A DNA stretch of 9,806 nt from Alphaproteobacteria bacterium (GCA_024402835.1 JAKSSZ010000021.1:1-9806), one strand, 5' to 3'. Numbered from the stretch's first letter, positions 1 through 6,446 are shown. Numbers and translations: made by a program. Notes: generated from the sequence alone by a model not told the origin.

Positions 1-1015
1 CATGGAATGTTCCACCGAAACCTTGGCGGACACCTGTGTAACCTTGGATTTCACCATCAAAGTTCCAATTTGAACGTGTTGCTTTCGCGTTTGTTACACC
101 AGCTTCAAATATACCTGTATTACCACGCATACCTGGTGCAGGTACACCAAATGCATCCCCATCCATATTTACATCTGCATTAGCAAAAGAACCATATTCG
201 TGTTCCCATGCCATACCAATAAATGGTGTAAAGCGTTTTACCGTATTCAAACTGAAACGGCCGCCAAATACAGATTTATGTGAATTTATATTTTTCAAAT
301 CCATAGCATTATCTACAATTTTGTCGCCATTTTGATGAGTATAAGCATATTTACCATAGATATCATAGCCAACAACACCAGCAATATCTGATTCATAACC
401 CAAAGTTAAATGAGCACCAGCATACATAGCGCCCGTTGTATAATTAGCACCATATCCCATATGGTCGCCATCCCATTCATTATGAACATATCCGGCACGA
501 CCAGATGCTTCGGCATATAAACAGTTTATGCAAGAATCGTTATAACGAATCATTACACCACCACCATAATATTCTGTGTTATTGGCACCTTTGATTTCTG
601 AATCATCAATACCAAACCACATAGGGTTGGAAATAGAATTTGTTGTGTGGGCATGACCATAACCACCTTCGGCAAAACCGGCGATAACAGTATCGGCATT
701 TAATTTAGTAGCAACCCCAGCCATTACAGATGTTCCCATTAAATTAATATGTGAACCAGTATTATATTTAGAATAACCAACAGAAGCAGCACCAAAAGCG
801 CCAGTTCCGTCATTTACGTTTACTGCGTTTATTGCATTTTTAATTCCCGTTGTAGAAATCAAATCTGCACCCTGATTCAACAAAGCAACAGATGCAAGTT
901 GTCCTTCGGATACAAATTTAAAATCAGAAGGAACAGTTTCAATTTCATAACCAGCAAAAGCAGGTGTTGATAAACTTACAGCAACTAATGCGTTTAAAAT
1001 GTAATTTTTTGTCAT
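1..1015 (-). CDS. Autotransporter-type outer-membrane beta-barrel protein (3' end cut by window)
   Basis: The visible part is 338 codons read leftward from the ATG at 1015-1013; the stop lies beyond base 1. GGAG at 1026-1023 sits 7 nt before the ATG. Residues 1-21 form a Sec signal peptide (MTKNYILNALVAVSLSTPAFA) with likely cleavage before GYEIET. From about residue 75 the protein is rich in Gly, aromatic and alternating polar/hydrophobic residues. Late in the chain it has the FIGMAWEHEYG segment that I associate with the C-terminal half of autotransporter beta-domains. The reading frame reaches GGTFHG at the window edge, so probably only the last strand is missing. Only about 50 residues separate the signal peptide from the barrel, so there is no real passenger; it is better seen as a stand-alone barrel than as a secreted-protein exporter. 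A CINC cysteine pair lies mid-barrel. The family call rests on motif style, and the substrate or role is unknown. The gene is divergent from the barrel gene at 1156. Confidence 0.8.
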   Translation of the reverse strand, partial: MTKNYILNALVAVSLSTPAFAGYEIETVPSDFKFVSEGQLASVALLNQGADLISTTGIKNAINAVNVNDGTGAFGAASVGYSKYNTGSHINLMGTSVMAGVATKLNADTVIAGFAEGGYGHAHTTNSISNPMWFGIDDSEIKGANNTEYYGGGVMIRYNDSCINCLYAEASGRAGYVHNEWDGDHMGYGANYTTGAMYAGAHLTLGYESDIAGVVGYDIYGKYAYTHQNGDKIVDNAMDLKNINSHKSVFGGRFSLNTVKRFTPFIGMAWEHEYGSFANADVNMDGDAFGVPAPGMRGNTGIFEAGVTNAKATRSNWNFDGEIQGYTGVRQGFGGTFH

Positions 1016-1047
1016 ATTATTTCTCCATTTATTGTATAACACCGATA

Positions 1048-1076
1048 ATTGTAAACAAAAAAATAAATAAGAACAA
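1048..1076 (-). promoter_or_regulatory. Candidate sigma70 promoter of the leftward barrel gene
   Basis: On the minus strand there is TTGTTC (1076-1071), a 17-bp spacer, then TACAAT (1053-1048). A start site near 1041 would give a leader of about 25 nt containing the GGAG ribosome site. A closer TACAAT at 1036-1031 would put the start site inside the ribosome site, so it was not preferred. Its -35 is only 8 bp from the -35 of the divergent promoter. Confidence 0.45.
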
Positions 1077-1084
1077 TCATATTT

Positions 1085-1113
1085 TTGATATTATTCCTAT
1101 TTTATGATATAAT
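1085..1113 (+). promoter_or_regulatory. Sigma70 promoter of the first rightward barrel gene
   Basis: TTGATA (1085-1090), a 17-bp spacer and a perfect TATAAT (1108-1113) make a near-consensus promoter. The predicted start is near 1120, giving a leader of about 36 nt that would include much of the CACG-N8-CGTG inverted repeat at 1122-1137. Confidence 0.7.
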
Positions 1114-1121
1114 ACGAATAA

Positions 1122-1137
1122 CACGAAAAAAAACGTG
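1122..1137 (+). promoter_or_regulatory. CACG-N8-CGTG inverted repeat in leader (copy 1)
   Basis: CACG (1122-1125) and CGTG (1134-1137) flank eight A residues, just downstream of the -10 box. The same arrangement with the same 8-nt spacing occurs at 1967-1982 upstream of the next barrel gene. It could be a small RNA hairpin in the 5' leader or an operator for a dimeric regulator. The four-base arms are short, so the support comes from conservation between the two copies. Confidence 0.4.
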
Positions 1138-1144
1138 CAAAAAC

Positions 1145-1150
1145 GGAGAG
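1145..1150 (+). promoter_or_regulatory. Ribosome binding site fixing the start at 1156
   Basis: GGAGAG ends 5 nt before the ATG at 1156. It decides against the in-frame GTG at 1135, which would add seven charged residues in front of a normal Sec signal peptide. Confidence 0.7.
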
Positions 1151-1155
1151 AAAAC

Positions 1156-1860
1156 ATGAAAAAAATTTTAACATCTTTGGTTGGCGTAATGTCTGTTGTT
1201 GCAGTTGCAAATGCAGAACCATACGTTGGATTAAATTTAATCTATGACAACATTCAACTAGATAAATCATTTGGTGAAACAATAAGTATAATATCAGAAA
1301 CAGCAGGAATAGGCACATACGAAACAAAAGATTTATTTTCAAACAATTATTTTGGCGCAAGTATAGATGCCGGTTATCAATTCAATGATTACATTGGTGC
1401 CGAAGCATATTTTCAATACAATTTTGAAAGCAAAACTGATGTTTCTATATCTGGCCATGAATTCTTGCCAGATGGTAAAATTTGGGATTCTAAATCAAAC
1501 TTTATGTCTGGCGGTTTGGATATTATGGGTTATTTACCATTAAATTCATGTCATTCATTTAGTTTGATTGGAACAATTGGTGGCGGATATTATTATTTTA
1601 AAAACAAAACCGACATTCCATTATTGACTCTTATATTAGGAGATCTGTACCAATTTGACACACATGAACACCATTTTGGTCTAAGAATGGGTGCTGGATT
1701 CCAATACAACTTTAACGAATCAATGTCTGTTCGTGCATTGGGTAGATATGTAATGTGGAAACACGATGATAGTTATACAACAACTGACACGTTTATGGAT
1801 GATTTTACACCCGTCAATGGTATGTGGGAAGGTTCAATTGGTATCCAATACAAATTCTAA
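1156..1860 (+). CDS. Opacity/OmpA-like outer-membrane beta-barrel protein
   Basis: This is a 234-residue exported protein. Residues 1-20 (MKKILTSLVGVMSVVAVANA) are a classical Sec signal peptide, cleaved before EPYVG. The mature ~214 residues alternate amphipathic strands with polar loops: YVGLNLIYDN at the start, FGASIDAGYQF, GGLDIMGYLPL, FSLIGTIGGGYYYF, FGLRMGAGFQYNF, SMSVRALGRYV. It ends IGIQYKF, a C-terminal aromatic as expected for a BAM insertion signal. Size and layout fit an eight-stranded barrel of the outer-membrane beta-barrel (OmpA/opacity) superfamily; no periplasmic peptidoglycan-binding domain follows. Signal peptide and leader closely resemble those of the gene at 2003, but the mature sequences have diverged, which suggests an old tandem duplication or shared regulatory cassette. 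Its function (adhesion, membrane integrity, immune exposure) cannot be read from the sequence. Confidence 0.85.
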   Translation: MKKILTSLVGVMSVVAVANAEPYVGLNLIYDNIQLDKSFGETISIISETAGIGTYETKDLFSNNYFGASIDAGYQFNDYIGAEAYFQYNFESKTDVSISGHEFLPDGKIWDSKSNFMSGGLDIMGYLPLNSCHSFSLIGTIGGGYYYFKNKTDIPLLTLILGDLYQFDTHEHHFGLRMGAGFQYNFNESMSVRALGRYVMWKHDDSYTTTDTFMDDFTPVNGMWEGSIGIQYKF

Positions 1861-1883
1861 AAATGTATTGAAACAAAAAAAAC

Positions 1884-1912
1884 AAACACCGGCAGATTTG
1901 TCGGTGTTTTTA
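1884..1912 (+). terminator. Intrinsic terminator after the first rightward barrel gene
   Basis: AAACACCG (1884-1891) pairs with CGGTGTTT (1902-1909). The stem extends inward by a G-T pair, C-G and A-T around a GATT loop, and a T-rich tract follows. It begins 24 nt after the stop codon. The outer stem is the same as in the terminator at 2701. Confidence 0.85.
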
Positions 1913-1930
1913 TTTGTTATAAAAAAATAT

Positions 1931-1958
1931 TTGATTTTATTCCTAATTGTTCTATTAT
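1931..1958 (+). promoter_or_regulatory. Promoter of the second rightward barrel gene
   Basis: TTGATT (1931-1936), a 16-bp spacer and TATTAT (1953-1958). The spacer begins TTATTCCTA exactly as in the promoter at 1085, which supports a common origin. It lies just beyond the preceding terminator, so the two barrel genes are probably separate transcripts. Confidence 0.55.
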
Positions 1959-1966
1959 AAAAATAA

Positions 1967-1982
1967 CACGAACAAAAACGTG
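1967..1982 (+). promoter_or_regulatory. CACG-N8-CGTG inverted repeat in leader (copy 2)
   Basis: CACG (1967-1970) and CGTG (1979-1982) flank AACAAAAA. Here the arms extend to ACACG/CGTGT. The flanks AATAA and AAAAAC match copy 1, and the distance to the ATG is 20 nt against 18 nt in copy 1. Confidence 0.4.
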
Positions 1983-2002
1983 TAAAAACAGGAGGAAAAA
2001 CT

Positions 2003-2680
2003 ATGAAAAAAATTTTACTTACATCTTTGGTAGCAACTTTGGCTGTTAGCGCAGCAAACGCTTTGACTGTATCACCATACGTTGGTGCACACATGGCATA
2101 CAACAACTCTGAAATAGAAACAACCTATAAAAAGGCTGGTATAAAACAGGGAACTGAAACAACAAAGTTTTCTGGCAATTTGGGTTATGGTGCTGCAATT
2201 GGTGCTAAATTTGATTTTGGATGTGCAGTATCCGCACGTGCCGAAGCAGAATTTAGCAGAACACAAGTAAAAATGGATGGAGATGTAAAAGGCGCAGATG
2301 GCACAATATATGGATATGAAAATATGGAAGTAGCTGATAATGTTGCATTATTTAATGTATATGGCGATATTGACACAACAACAGCATTCACACCATATAT
2401 TTCAGCCGGTATTGGTTATCATTGGGCAAAAAGTGAATATGGCGATTACGATAGAGAAGACGGTAAAACCAGCAAAGACAAAGGCGATGTTCATGATATA
2501 GCATGGCAATTGGGTGCAGGCGTATCATACGCAGCAAACGAACACGTTTCTTTGGATTTAGGTTATAGATACTTAAGAGCCGATTGGAGCGAAGATAAAA
2601 CAGAAGCTGGTGTAAAAACAGAATGGGATACAGACTTTACTACACACCAAGTTCGTTTTGGCGCAAAATACACATTCTAA
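2003..2680 (+). CDS. Opacity-family porin-like outer-membrane beta-barrel protein
   Basis: This is a 225-residue exported protein with an AGGAGG ribosome site (1990-1995) 7 nt before the ATG. Residues 1-20 (MKKILLTSLVATLAVSAANA) are a Sec signal peptide. The mature ~205 residues show the eight-strand pattern of small opacity-type barrels: VSPYVGAHMAYNNSE at the first strand, GYGAAIGAKFDFG, VSARAEAEFSR, FTPYISAGIGYHWA, IAWQLGAGVSYAANEHVSLDLGYR across the later strands, and a VRFGAKYTF end with terminal Phe for BAM recognition. The GAGVSYAANEHVSLDLGYRYL-like segment is the best family marker. Loops are highly charged (DYDREDGKTSKDK; RADWSEDKTEAG), consistent with surface exposure. It is transcribed alone from its own promoter and terminator, and its leader resembles that of the gene at 1156. 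No ligand or host target can be inferred. Confidence 0.87.
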   Translation: MKKILLTSLVATLAVSAANALTVSPYVGAHMAYNNSEIETTYKKAGIKQGTETTKFSGNLGYGAAIGAKFDFGCAVSARAEAEFSRTQVKMDGDVKGADGTIYGYENMEVADNVALFNVYGDIDTTTAFTPYISAGIGYHWAKSEYGDYDREDGKTSKDKGDVHDIAWQLGAGVSYAANEHVSLDLGYRYLRADWSEDKTEAGVKTEWDTDFTTHQVRFGAKYTF

Positions 2681-2700
2681 ATTTATTTAGAATAACAAAT

Positions 2701-2727
2701 AAACACCGACAAATGTCGGTGTTTTTT
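2701..2727. terminator. Strong hairpin terminator, probably bidirectional
   Basis: AAACACCGACA (2701-2711) and TGTCGGTGTTT (2714-2724) form an 11-base perfect inverted repeat. T residues follow on the plus strand (2722-2727) and a T-rich tract follows on the minus strand. It sits between the barrel gene ending at 2680 and the convergent kinase-like gene ending at 2741, so it can end both transcripts. Confidence 0.88.
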
Positions 2728-2740
2728 ATACAAAAGTATA

Positions 2741-3481
2741 TTAACTATTGTTTAATGATGTATATAATCTATCATATTCAATTTGAACATCACGCATAAA
2801 CTGTTCTAGTATCGCATTATTTTTAAATTTTCCATTTAATCTAAATTTTGTAAACTCTACATCTTCCCAATCTATGACCGCACGAATATCAAATGTATCT
2901 TTATCTATCAAAAAATTTTCAGATAAATCAATATGAAACCAGCCGATTAAATATCCATTTTTCTCTAAATTATTTTTTTTATATTTTTCTATACTTGCAT
3001 CATCAACCAGCGCAATTTTATAAATAAATTCTGCCAACTGTTTAACTAGTTTATCGTGAGCATCTTTATATAACCCACATTTAACCAAAGTATTAAATTG
3101 AATACCAGATACAAAGTCATATCTGCGGGCAATACCATGTGCATAACGTATGACTTTTGGAACAACAATTTTTATTGGTGATTTTTTTGCCAACACTGAA
3201 GTTATTTCATACTCCCTTTGTTCCAAAGAATCATCAAAATCATCAATAGCTACACGAAATTTATACACATATTTATTACTAACATTTATAACCAGATTCT
3301 GTCCACGAGTTCCAATAACAACCCTTAACTTTGGATGTTTAATTCCACAATTGGTTTTAATAAACCGATAAATAGATAAAAATCTTGTGTTTAGAATAAC
3401 ACGTATTGTTCTACGCCTATGTTCTCCGGGAACAAAACCACATAAAATATTTACAAAAAAGCGTCTAAGATTATGATTCAT
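2741..3481 (-). CDS. Aminoglycoside-phosphotransferase-like (APH/choline-kinase fold) small-molecule or glycan kinase
   Basis: The protein has 246 residues and no signal peptide or membrane span. Residues 5-30 (RRFFVNILCGFVPG, then a basic HRRRTIR run) form the short N-terminal element I recognise at the start of many capsule and LPS glycosyltransferases. A kinase-like core follows: a Gly-containing strand (GTRGQNL, 57-63), a VYKF strand with Lys74 as candidate ATP-anchoring lysine, Glu90/Glu92 on the following helix, a hinge-like YDFVSG (121-126), a catalytic loop HIDLSENF with Asp185 and Asn189, and VIDWED with Asp204 as the metal-binding aspartate. This order is typical of the APH/choline-kinase superfamily. 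All key residues seem present, so an active kinase is plausible, perhaps adding phosphate to a surface sugar or lipid head group; antibiotic resistance is less likely given the context. No clear Shine-Dalgarno precedes the ATG at 3481. It is 163 bp downstream of fcl. Confidence 0.72.
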   Translation of the reverse strand: MNHNLRRFFVNILCGFVPGEHRRRTIRVILNTRFLSIYRFIKTNCGIKHPKLRVVIGTRGQNLVINVSNKYVYKFRVAIDDFDDSLEQREYEITSVLAKKSPIKIVVPKVIRYAHGIARRYDFVSGIQFNTLVKCGLYKDAHDKLVKQLAEFIYKIALVDDASIEKYKKNNLEKNGYLIGWFHIDLSENFLIDKDTFDIRAVIDWEDVEFTKFRLNGKFKNNAILEQFMRDVQIEYDRLYTSLNNS

Positions 3482-3497
3482 ATTATTTATATATATT

Positions 3498-3527
3498 ATT
3501 ATAAACTAAATAAAATGCAAGACACAA
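3498..3527 (-). promoter_or_regulatory. Candidate promoter of the kinase-like gene
   Basis: On the minus strand there is TTGTGT (3527-3522), an 18-bp spacer and a perfect TATAAT (3503-3498). A start near 3491 would leave a leader of only about 10 nt without a ribosome site, which fits the absence of a Shine-Dalgarno but is unusual. The sequence is so AT-rich that a chance match is possible. Confidence 0.35.
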
Positions 3528-3644
3528 TAATACTAATGAATTATATTAATTGTATTATTTTTTATAATGACTGGCACTAACAATGCTTGTACTTATCTGG
3601 TGATGGTTTATACTTTTCTTAATTTATCTTTTTGTGTTTTCCAC

Positions 3645-4703
3645 TTACTCACAATACCATTTATAAAAATCACTTATACCATGTTCCAATGATATCTTTG
3701 GTTGCCACCCTAATGTTTTTATTTTTGTATCATCCATCATTTTACGTGGAGTACCATTAGGTTTGGTTGTATCGTATTCCAACAATCCTTTAAAACCAAC
3801 AATCTGTTTTACCTTTTCAAACAAATCCTTTAACTGTATATCTGTACCACTGGTTATATTTACATGCTCTCCTATATCTTTATAATCTTTATTTTTCATA
3901 AGATATAAACAAGCATCCGCTAAATCATCCGAGCACATCATTTCTCTGTATACAGATCCATCCCCCCACAAAACCACCTTGTCTCTATACGCTCCAACCG
4001 CATTCAAAGACCTTTCTAAATTTTCTTCATCATCAAAATTTATATCTTTATCTAAATTCCAGCCTAGTTTATATTTTTTTAAATCAGCTTTAATGCCCAT
4101 AAAATCATTTTTACTCAATAATTTTGCCAAATGAAACCTTCTTATTATCATTGGTAATAAATGGGCCGTTTCCATATTAAAATTATCCCCAATACCGTAT
4201 TGATTAGTAGGCATTACAGATATATAATTTGTCCCATATTGTTCATTATAATAACGACATAATTTAATAGCTGATATTTTTGCTAACGCATACGCTTCAT
4301 TAGTTGTTTCCAACGGCCCTGTAAGCAAACATTCTTCTTTCATAGGCTGTGGTGCCATCCGTGGATAAATACAAGAAGACCCTAAATTTAATAACTTTTT
4401 CACACCTGTTTTATATGCAGAATGTATTACATTACAGGCTATCATTAAATTCTTATAAATAAATTCAGCTGGATATGTTTGGTTAGCCATAATACCACCA
4501 ACTTTGGCGGCTGCTAAAAACACATATTCTGGTTTTTCTTTTTCAAAAAAATTTAAAGTTTCTACTTGATTAGTTAAATCCAATTCTGAAGAATTACGAA
4601 CTATTATATTTGTAAAACCTTCTTTAGCTAAACATCTACATATCGCTGAACCAACCAAACCTTTATGACCAGCAACATATATCTTTGCATTTTTATCCAT
4701 CAT
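3645..4703 (-). CDS. fcl: GDP-L-fucose synthase (GDP-4-keto-6-deoxy-mannose 3,5-epimerase/4-reductase)
   Basis: This cytoplasmic enzyme makes GDP-L-fucose from the Gmd product using NADPH. The 352 residues open with the Rossmann motif GHKGLVG (12-18). The short-chain dehydrogenase catalytic set is intact: Ser109 in GSSCIYP, Tyr138 and Lys142 in YALAK. Cys111 and His181 match the E. coli epimerase Cys109 and His179. It is about 30 residues longer than the E. coli enzyme (321) because of a charged insertion at about 195-240 before the VVLWGDGSVYRE strand. The N-terminus and insertion resemble the long Bacteroides-type enzyme, which hints at exchange with that group. The first ATG of an ATGATG pair is favoured because AAGGA (4717-4713) lies 9 nt before it. 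Only 2 nt separate it from the gmd stop, so it is translationally coupled to gmd. No convincing terminator follows. Confidence 0.96.
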   Translation of the reverse strand: MMDKNAKIYVAGHKGLVGSAICRCLAKEGFTNIIVRNSSELDLTNQVETLNFFEKEKPEYVFLAAAKVGGIMANQTYPAEFIYKNLMIACNVIHSAYKTGVKKLLNLGSSCIYPRMAPQPMKEECLLTGPLETTNEAYALAKISAIKLCRYYNEQYGTNYISVMPTNQYGIGDNFNMETAHLLPMIIRRFHLAKLLSKNDFMGIKADLKKYKLGWNLDKDINFDDEENLERSLNAVGAYRDKVVLWGDGSVYREMMCSDDLADACLYLMKNKDYKDIGEHVNITSGTDIQLKDLFEKVKQIVGFKGLLEYDTTKPNGTPRKMMDDTKIKTLGWQPKISLEHGISDFYKWYCE

Positions 4704-4705
4704 TA

Positions 4706-5794
4706 TTAAAAATCCTTAGGTGTTATTGTTTTATATCCGTTTTCGTTTAATAGTTTTTCTTTTTTGGCTATTTCTAAATCACTTTCTACCATTTCTTTAC
4801 ACAAAGCTTGCAAATCATACGTTGTTTTCCAACCTAATAACGTTCTTGCTTTTGTAGAATCTCCTAACAATAAATCTACTTCTGCTGGTCTAAAATATCT
4901 TGGATCTACTTCTACTATCGTTTTACCAGTAAATTTGTCTATTCCTTTTTCTTCTATACCGGCCCCTTGCCATTCTATATCTATACCCAATTCTTTAAAT
5001 GTCATAGTTACAAAATCTCTTATAGATGTAGTTACACCTGTAGCCAAAACAAAATCGTCTGGTTTGTCTATTTGTAACATACGCCACATACCTTCTACAT
5101 AATCTTTAGCGTGCCCCCAATCTCGTTTAGAATTTAAATTACCCAAATATAATTTATCTTGCATACCAAGCGCTATTCTTGTTGCTGCCATCGTTATCTT
5201 GCGCGTTACAAACGTTTCACCACGACGTGGACTTTCATGATTGAACAATATTCCATTGCAGGCAAACATACCAAAACTTTCACGATAATTTACAACTATC
5301 CAATAAGCATATAATTTTGCTACTCCGTATGGAGATCTTGGATAAAAAGGTGTTGTTTCTTTTTGTATTGGTTCTTGTATCAAACCGAATAATTCTGATG
5401 TAGATGCCTGGTAAAATCTTGTCTTTTTTTCTAAACCATTAACTCTTATTGCTTCTAATAATCTTAAAGTCCCTATAGCATCTGTTTCAGCAGTAAATTC
5501 TGGGCAATCCCAAGATACTTTTACGTGACTTTGTGCACCCAGATTATAAATTTCGTCCGGTTGAATTTCCCCAACCAATCGTATCAAATTAGAACTATCT
5601 GTTAAATCACCATAATGTAAGATTAATTTTATATCTTTTTTATGACAATCTTCATATATTCCATCTATTCTTTGCGTATTAAAAGATGAAGATCTGCGTT
5701 TTAAACCATGAACTTCATAACCTTTAGACAACAACAATTCTGCCAAATAAGAACCATCTTGCCCTGTTATACCCGTTATTAATGCTTTTTTCAT
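4706..5794 (-). CDS. gmd: GDP-mannose 4,6-dehydratase
   Basis: This cytoplasmic enzyme converts GDP-D-mannose to GDP-4-keto-6-deoxy-D-mannose with bound NADP+, the first committed step to GDP-L-fucose. The 362 residues are near the usual family length. Visible motifs are the nucleotide loop GITGQDG (8-14), the RRSSSFNTQRI segment (33-43) typical of Gmd, YNLGAQSHV (83-91), the active-site STSELFG with Thr132 and Glu134, and YGVAK with Tyr156 and Lys160. These positions match the E. coli enzyme. The substrate-binding NHESPRRGETFVTRKIT region follows, and then a SKRDWGHAKDYVEGMW block. AGGAG (5809-5805) lies 10 nt before the ATG. The next gene is fcl, so the pair forms a complete two-step GDP-fucose module. 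No genes for making GDP-mannose (manA, manB, manC) are in the window. Confidence 0.97.
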   Translation of the reverse strand: MKKALITGITGQDGSYLAELLLSKGYEVHGLKRRSSSFNTQRIDGIYEDCHKKDIKLILHYGDLTDSSNLIRLVGEIQPDEIYNLGAQSHVKVSWDCPEFTAETDAIGTLRLLEAIRVNGLEKKTRFYQASTSELFGLIQEPIQKETTPFYPRSPYGVAKLYAYWIVVNYRESFGMFACNGILFNHESPRRGETFVTRKITMAATRIALGMQDKLYLGNLNSKRDWGHAKDYVEGMWRMLQIDKPDDFVLATGVTTSIRDFVTMTFKELGIDIEWQGAGIEEKGIDKFTGKTIVEVDPRYFRPAEVDLLLGDSTKARTLLGWKTTYDLQALCKEMVESDLEIAKKEKLLNENGYKTITPKDF

Positions 5795-5836
5795 GTTATT
5801 TATTCTCCTAATTTTTGCTAAATATAATTTTATTAT

Positions 5837-5866
5837 ATGATATCAAAAATTATTAGTTTATATCAA
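5837..5866 (-). promoter_or_regulatory. Possible gmd-fcl promoter
   Basis: On the minus strand there is TTGATA (5866-5861), an 18-bp spacer and TATCAT (5842-5837). A TATAAT overlaps one base further on (5837-5832) but is too far from the -35. TTTGATAT occurs twice here, 20 bp apart on the minus strand. The region is very AT-rich, so the placement is tentative. Confidence 0.3.
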
Positions 5867-5945
5867 ATATTAATTTTTATTAACAGAAAAAATCGTTCCA
5901 ATTATATGTGAAACAAATTTATGTGTTATAATTTATTATATCTAT

Positions 5946-6440
5946 TTAGATATAACAAATCCATAAAATCTCTTCATCTAAATTTTTTTTCATTGTGTCT
6001 TTATCCGCATTCATATCTTCATCCATATATTGAACATCTTCTCTGCCTTCTCTGAATCCGTATGCATAACTATCAGACAACTGGTATTCTGGTGTTGCTG
6101 TTTTATACAGCAATGCATTTTGTTCGTCTATGCGTTTATTATTTTGATTTCTTATTGATTGTATATATTTCATAGCCCTTAATCTTTCAGATAAAGGCAT
6201 GGTATCATCAAAAAAAATTCTGCATAATTGTTCATAAACATTCATTTCTGGATCATACTCGGAAAAATAGTTTTTTTGAACCCTGCGATACGCACATTCT
6301 AGTTTGTCATTTGATGAAATTATTTGACCGTTTCTTTGTGCACGTGATAACCCGCCAAGACGTTGTATACGCAAAGCCTCTTTTGGGTCCATTTTATTAA
6401 ATGGTTTTAAACCAGATGTGTTTGGATGTGGATTTGACAT
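5946..6440 (-). CDS. Hypothetical protein with phage-associated 'KPF...GG' N-terminus
   Basis: This is a 164-residue soluble protein without signal peptide or membrane segment. The N-terminus (SNPHPNTSGLKPF, then RIQRLGGLSRAQR at 24-36) resembles the opening of small proteins found in phage and prophage clusters, where a polar NP/KPF stretch leads into a basic RKGG-like helix; here GG is at 29-30. The middle (50-120) is predicted helical, with charged heptad-like stretches (SERLRAMKYIQSIRNQNNKRIDEQNALL). The C-terminus is acidic (REDVQYMDEDMNADKD). No catalytic motif is seen and I assign no function; a DNA- or terminase-associated origin is only a resemblance. The ATG at 6440 was chosen because AAGGA (6451-6447) lies 6 nt upstream; an upstream in-frame start at 6500 would encode 20 extra residues out of the terminator hairpin. 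No other phage genes are in the window, so it is an orphan between polysaccharide genes. Confidence 0.7.
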   Translation of the reverse strand: MSNPHPNTSGLKPFNKMDPKEALRIQRLGGLSRAQRNGQIISSNDKLECAYRRVQKNYFSEYDPEMNVYEQLCRIFFDDTMPLSERLRAMKYIQSIRNQNNKRIDEQNALLYKTATPEYQLSDSYAYGFREGREDVQYMDEDMNADKDTMKKNLDEEILWICYI

Positions 6441-6446
6441 AATATA

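Noticed and set aside
1135..1155. GTG start at 1135 for the first rightward barrel gene
   Set aside because: It would place MQKRREN ahead of an ordinary Sec signal peptide and overlap the ribosome site GGAGAG; the ATG at 1156 fits better.
1097..1360. Leftward open frame opposite the barrel gene
   Set aside because: It is antisense to a well-supported signal-peptide protein, low in complexity (Leu/Gln/Phe-rich), and has no ribosome site.
1834..2266. Leftward open frames opposite the terminator and second barrel gene
   Set aside because: They run through a clear terminator and promoter and are antisense to a well-supported gene; the sequences are Cys/Phe-rich shadows.
2741..3481. Aminoglycoside resistance gene
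   Set aside because: The fold is APH-like, but the N-terminal capsule-type element and the locus point to glycan modification; no resistance-specific motif is seen.
4764..5102. 112-codon rightward frame opposite gmd
   Set aside because: It is antisense to the strongly conserved Gmd C-terminal half and has no domain character.
5795..5945. Terminator after the phage-like gene
   Set aside because: Only weak A/T-only inverted repeats (such as TTAAT-AAAA-ATTAA) are present, with no GC-containing stem followed by a T tract.
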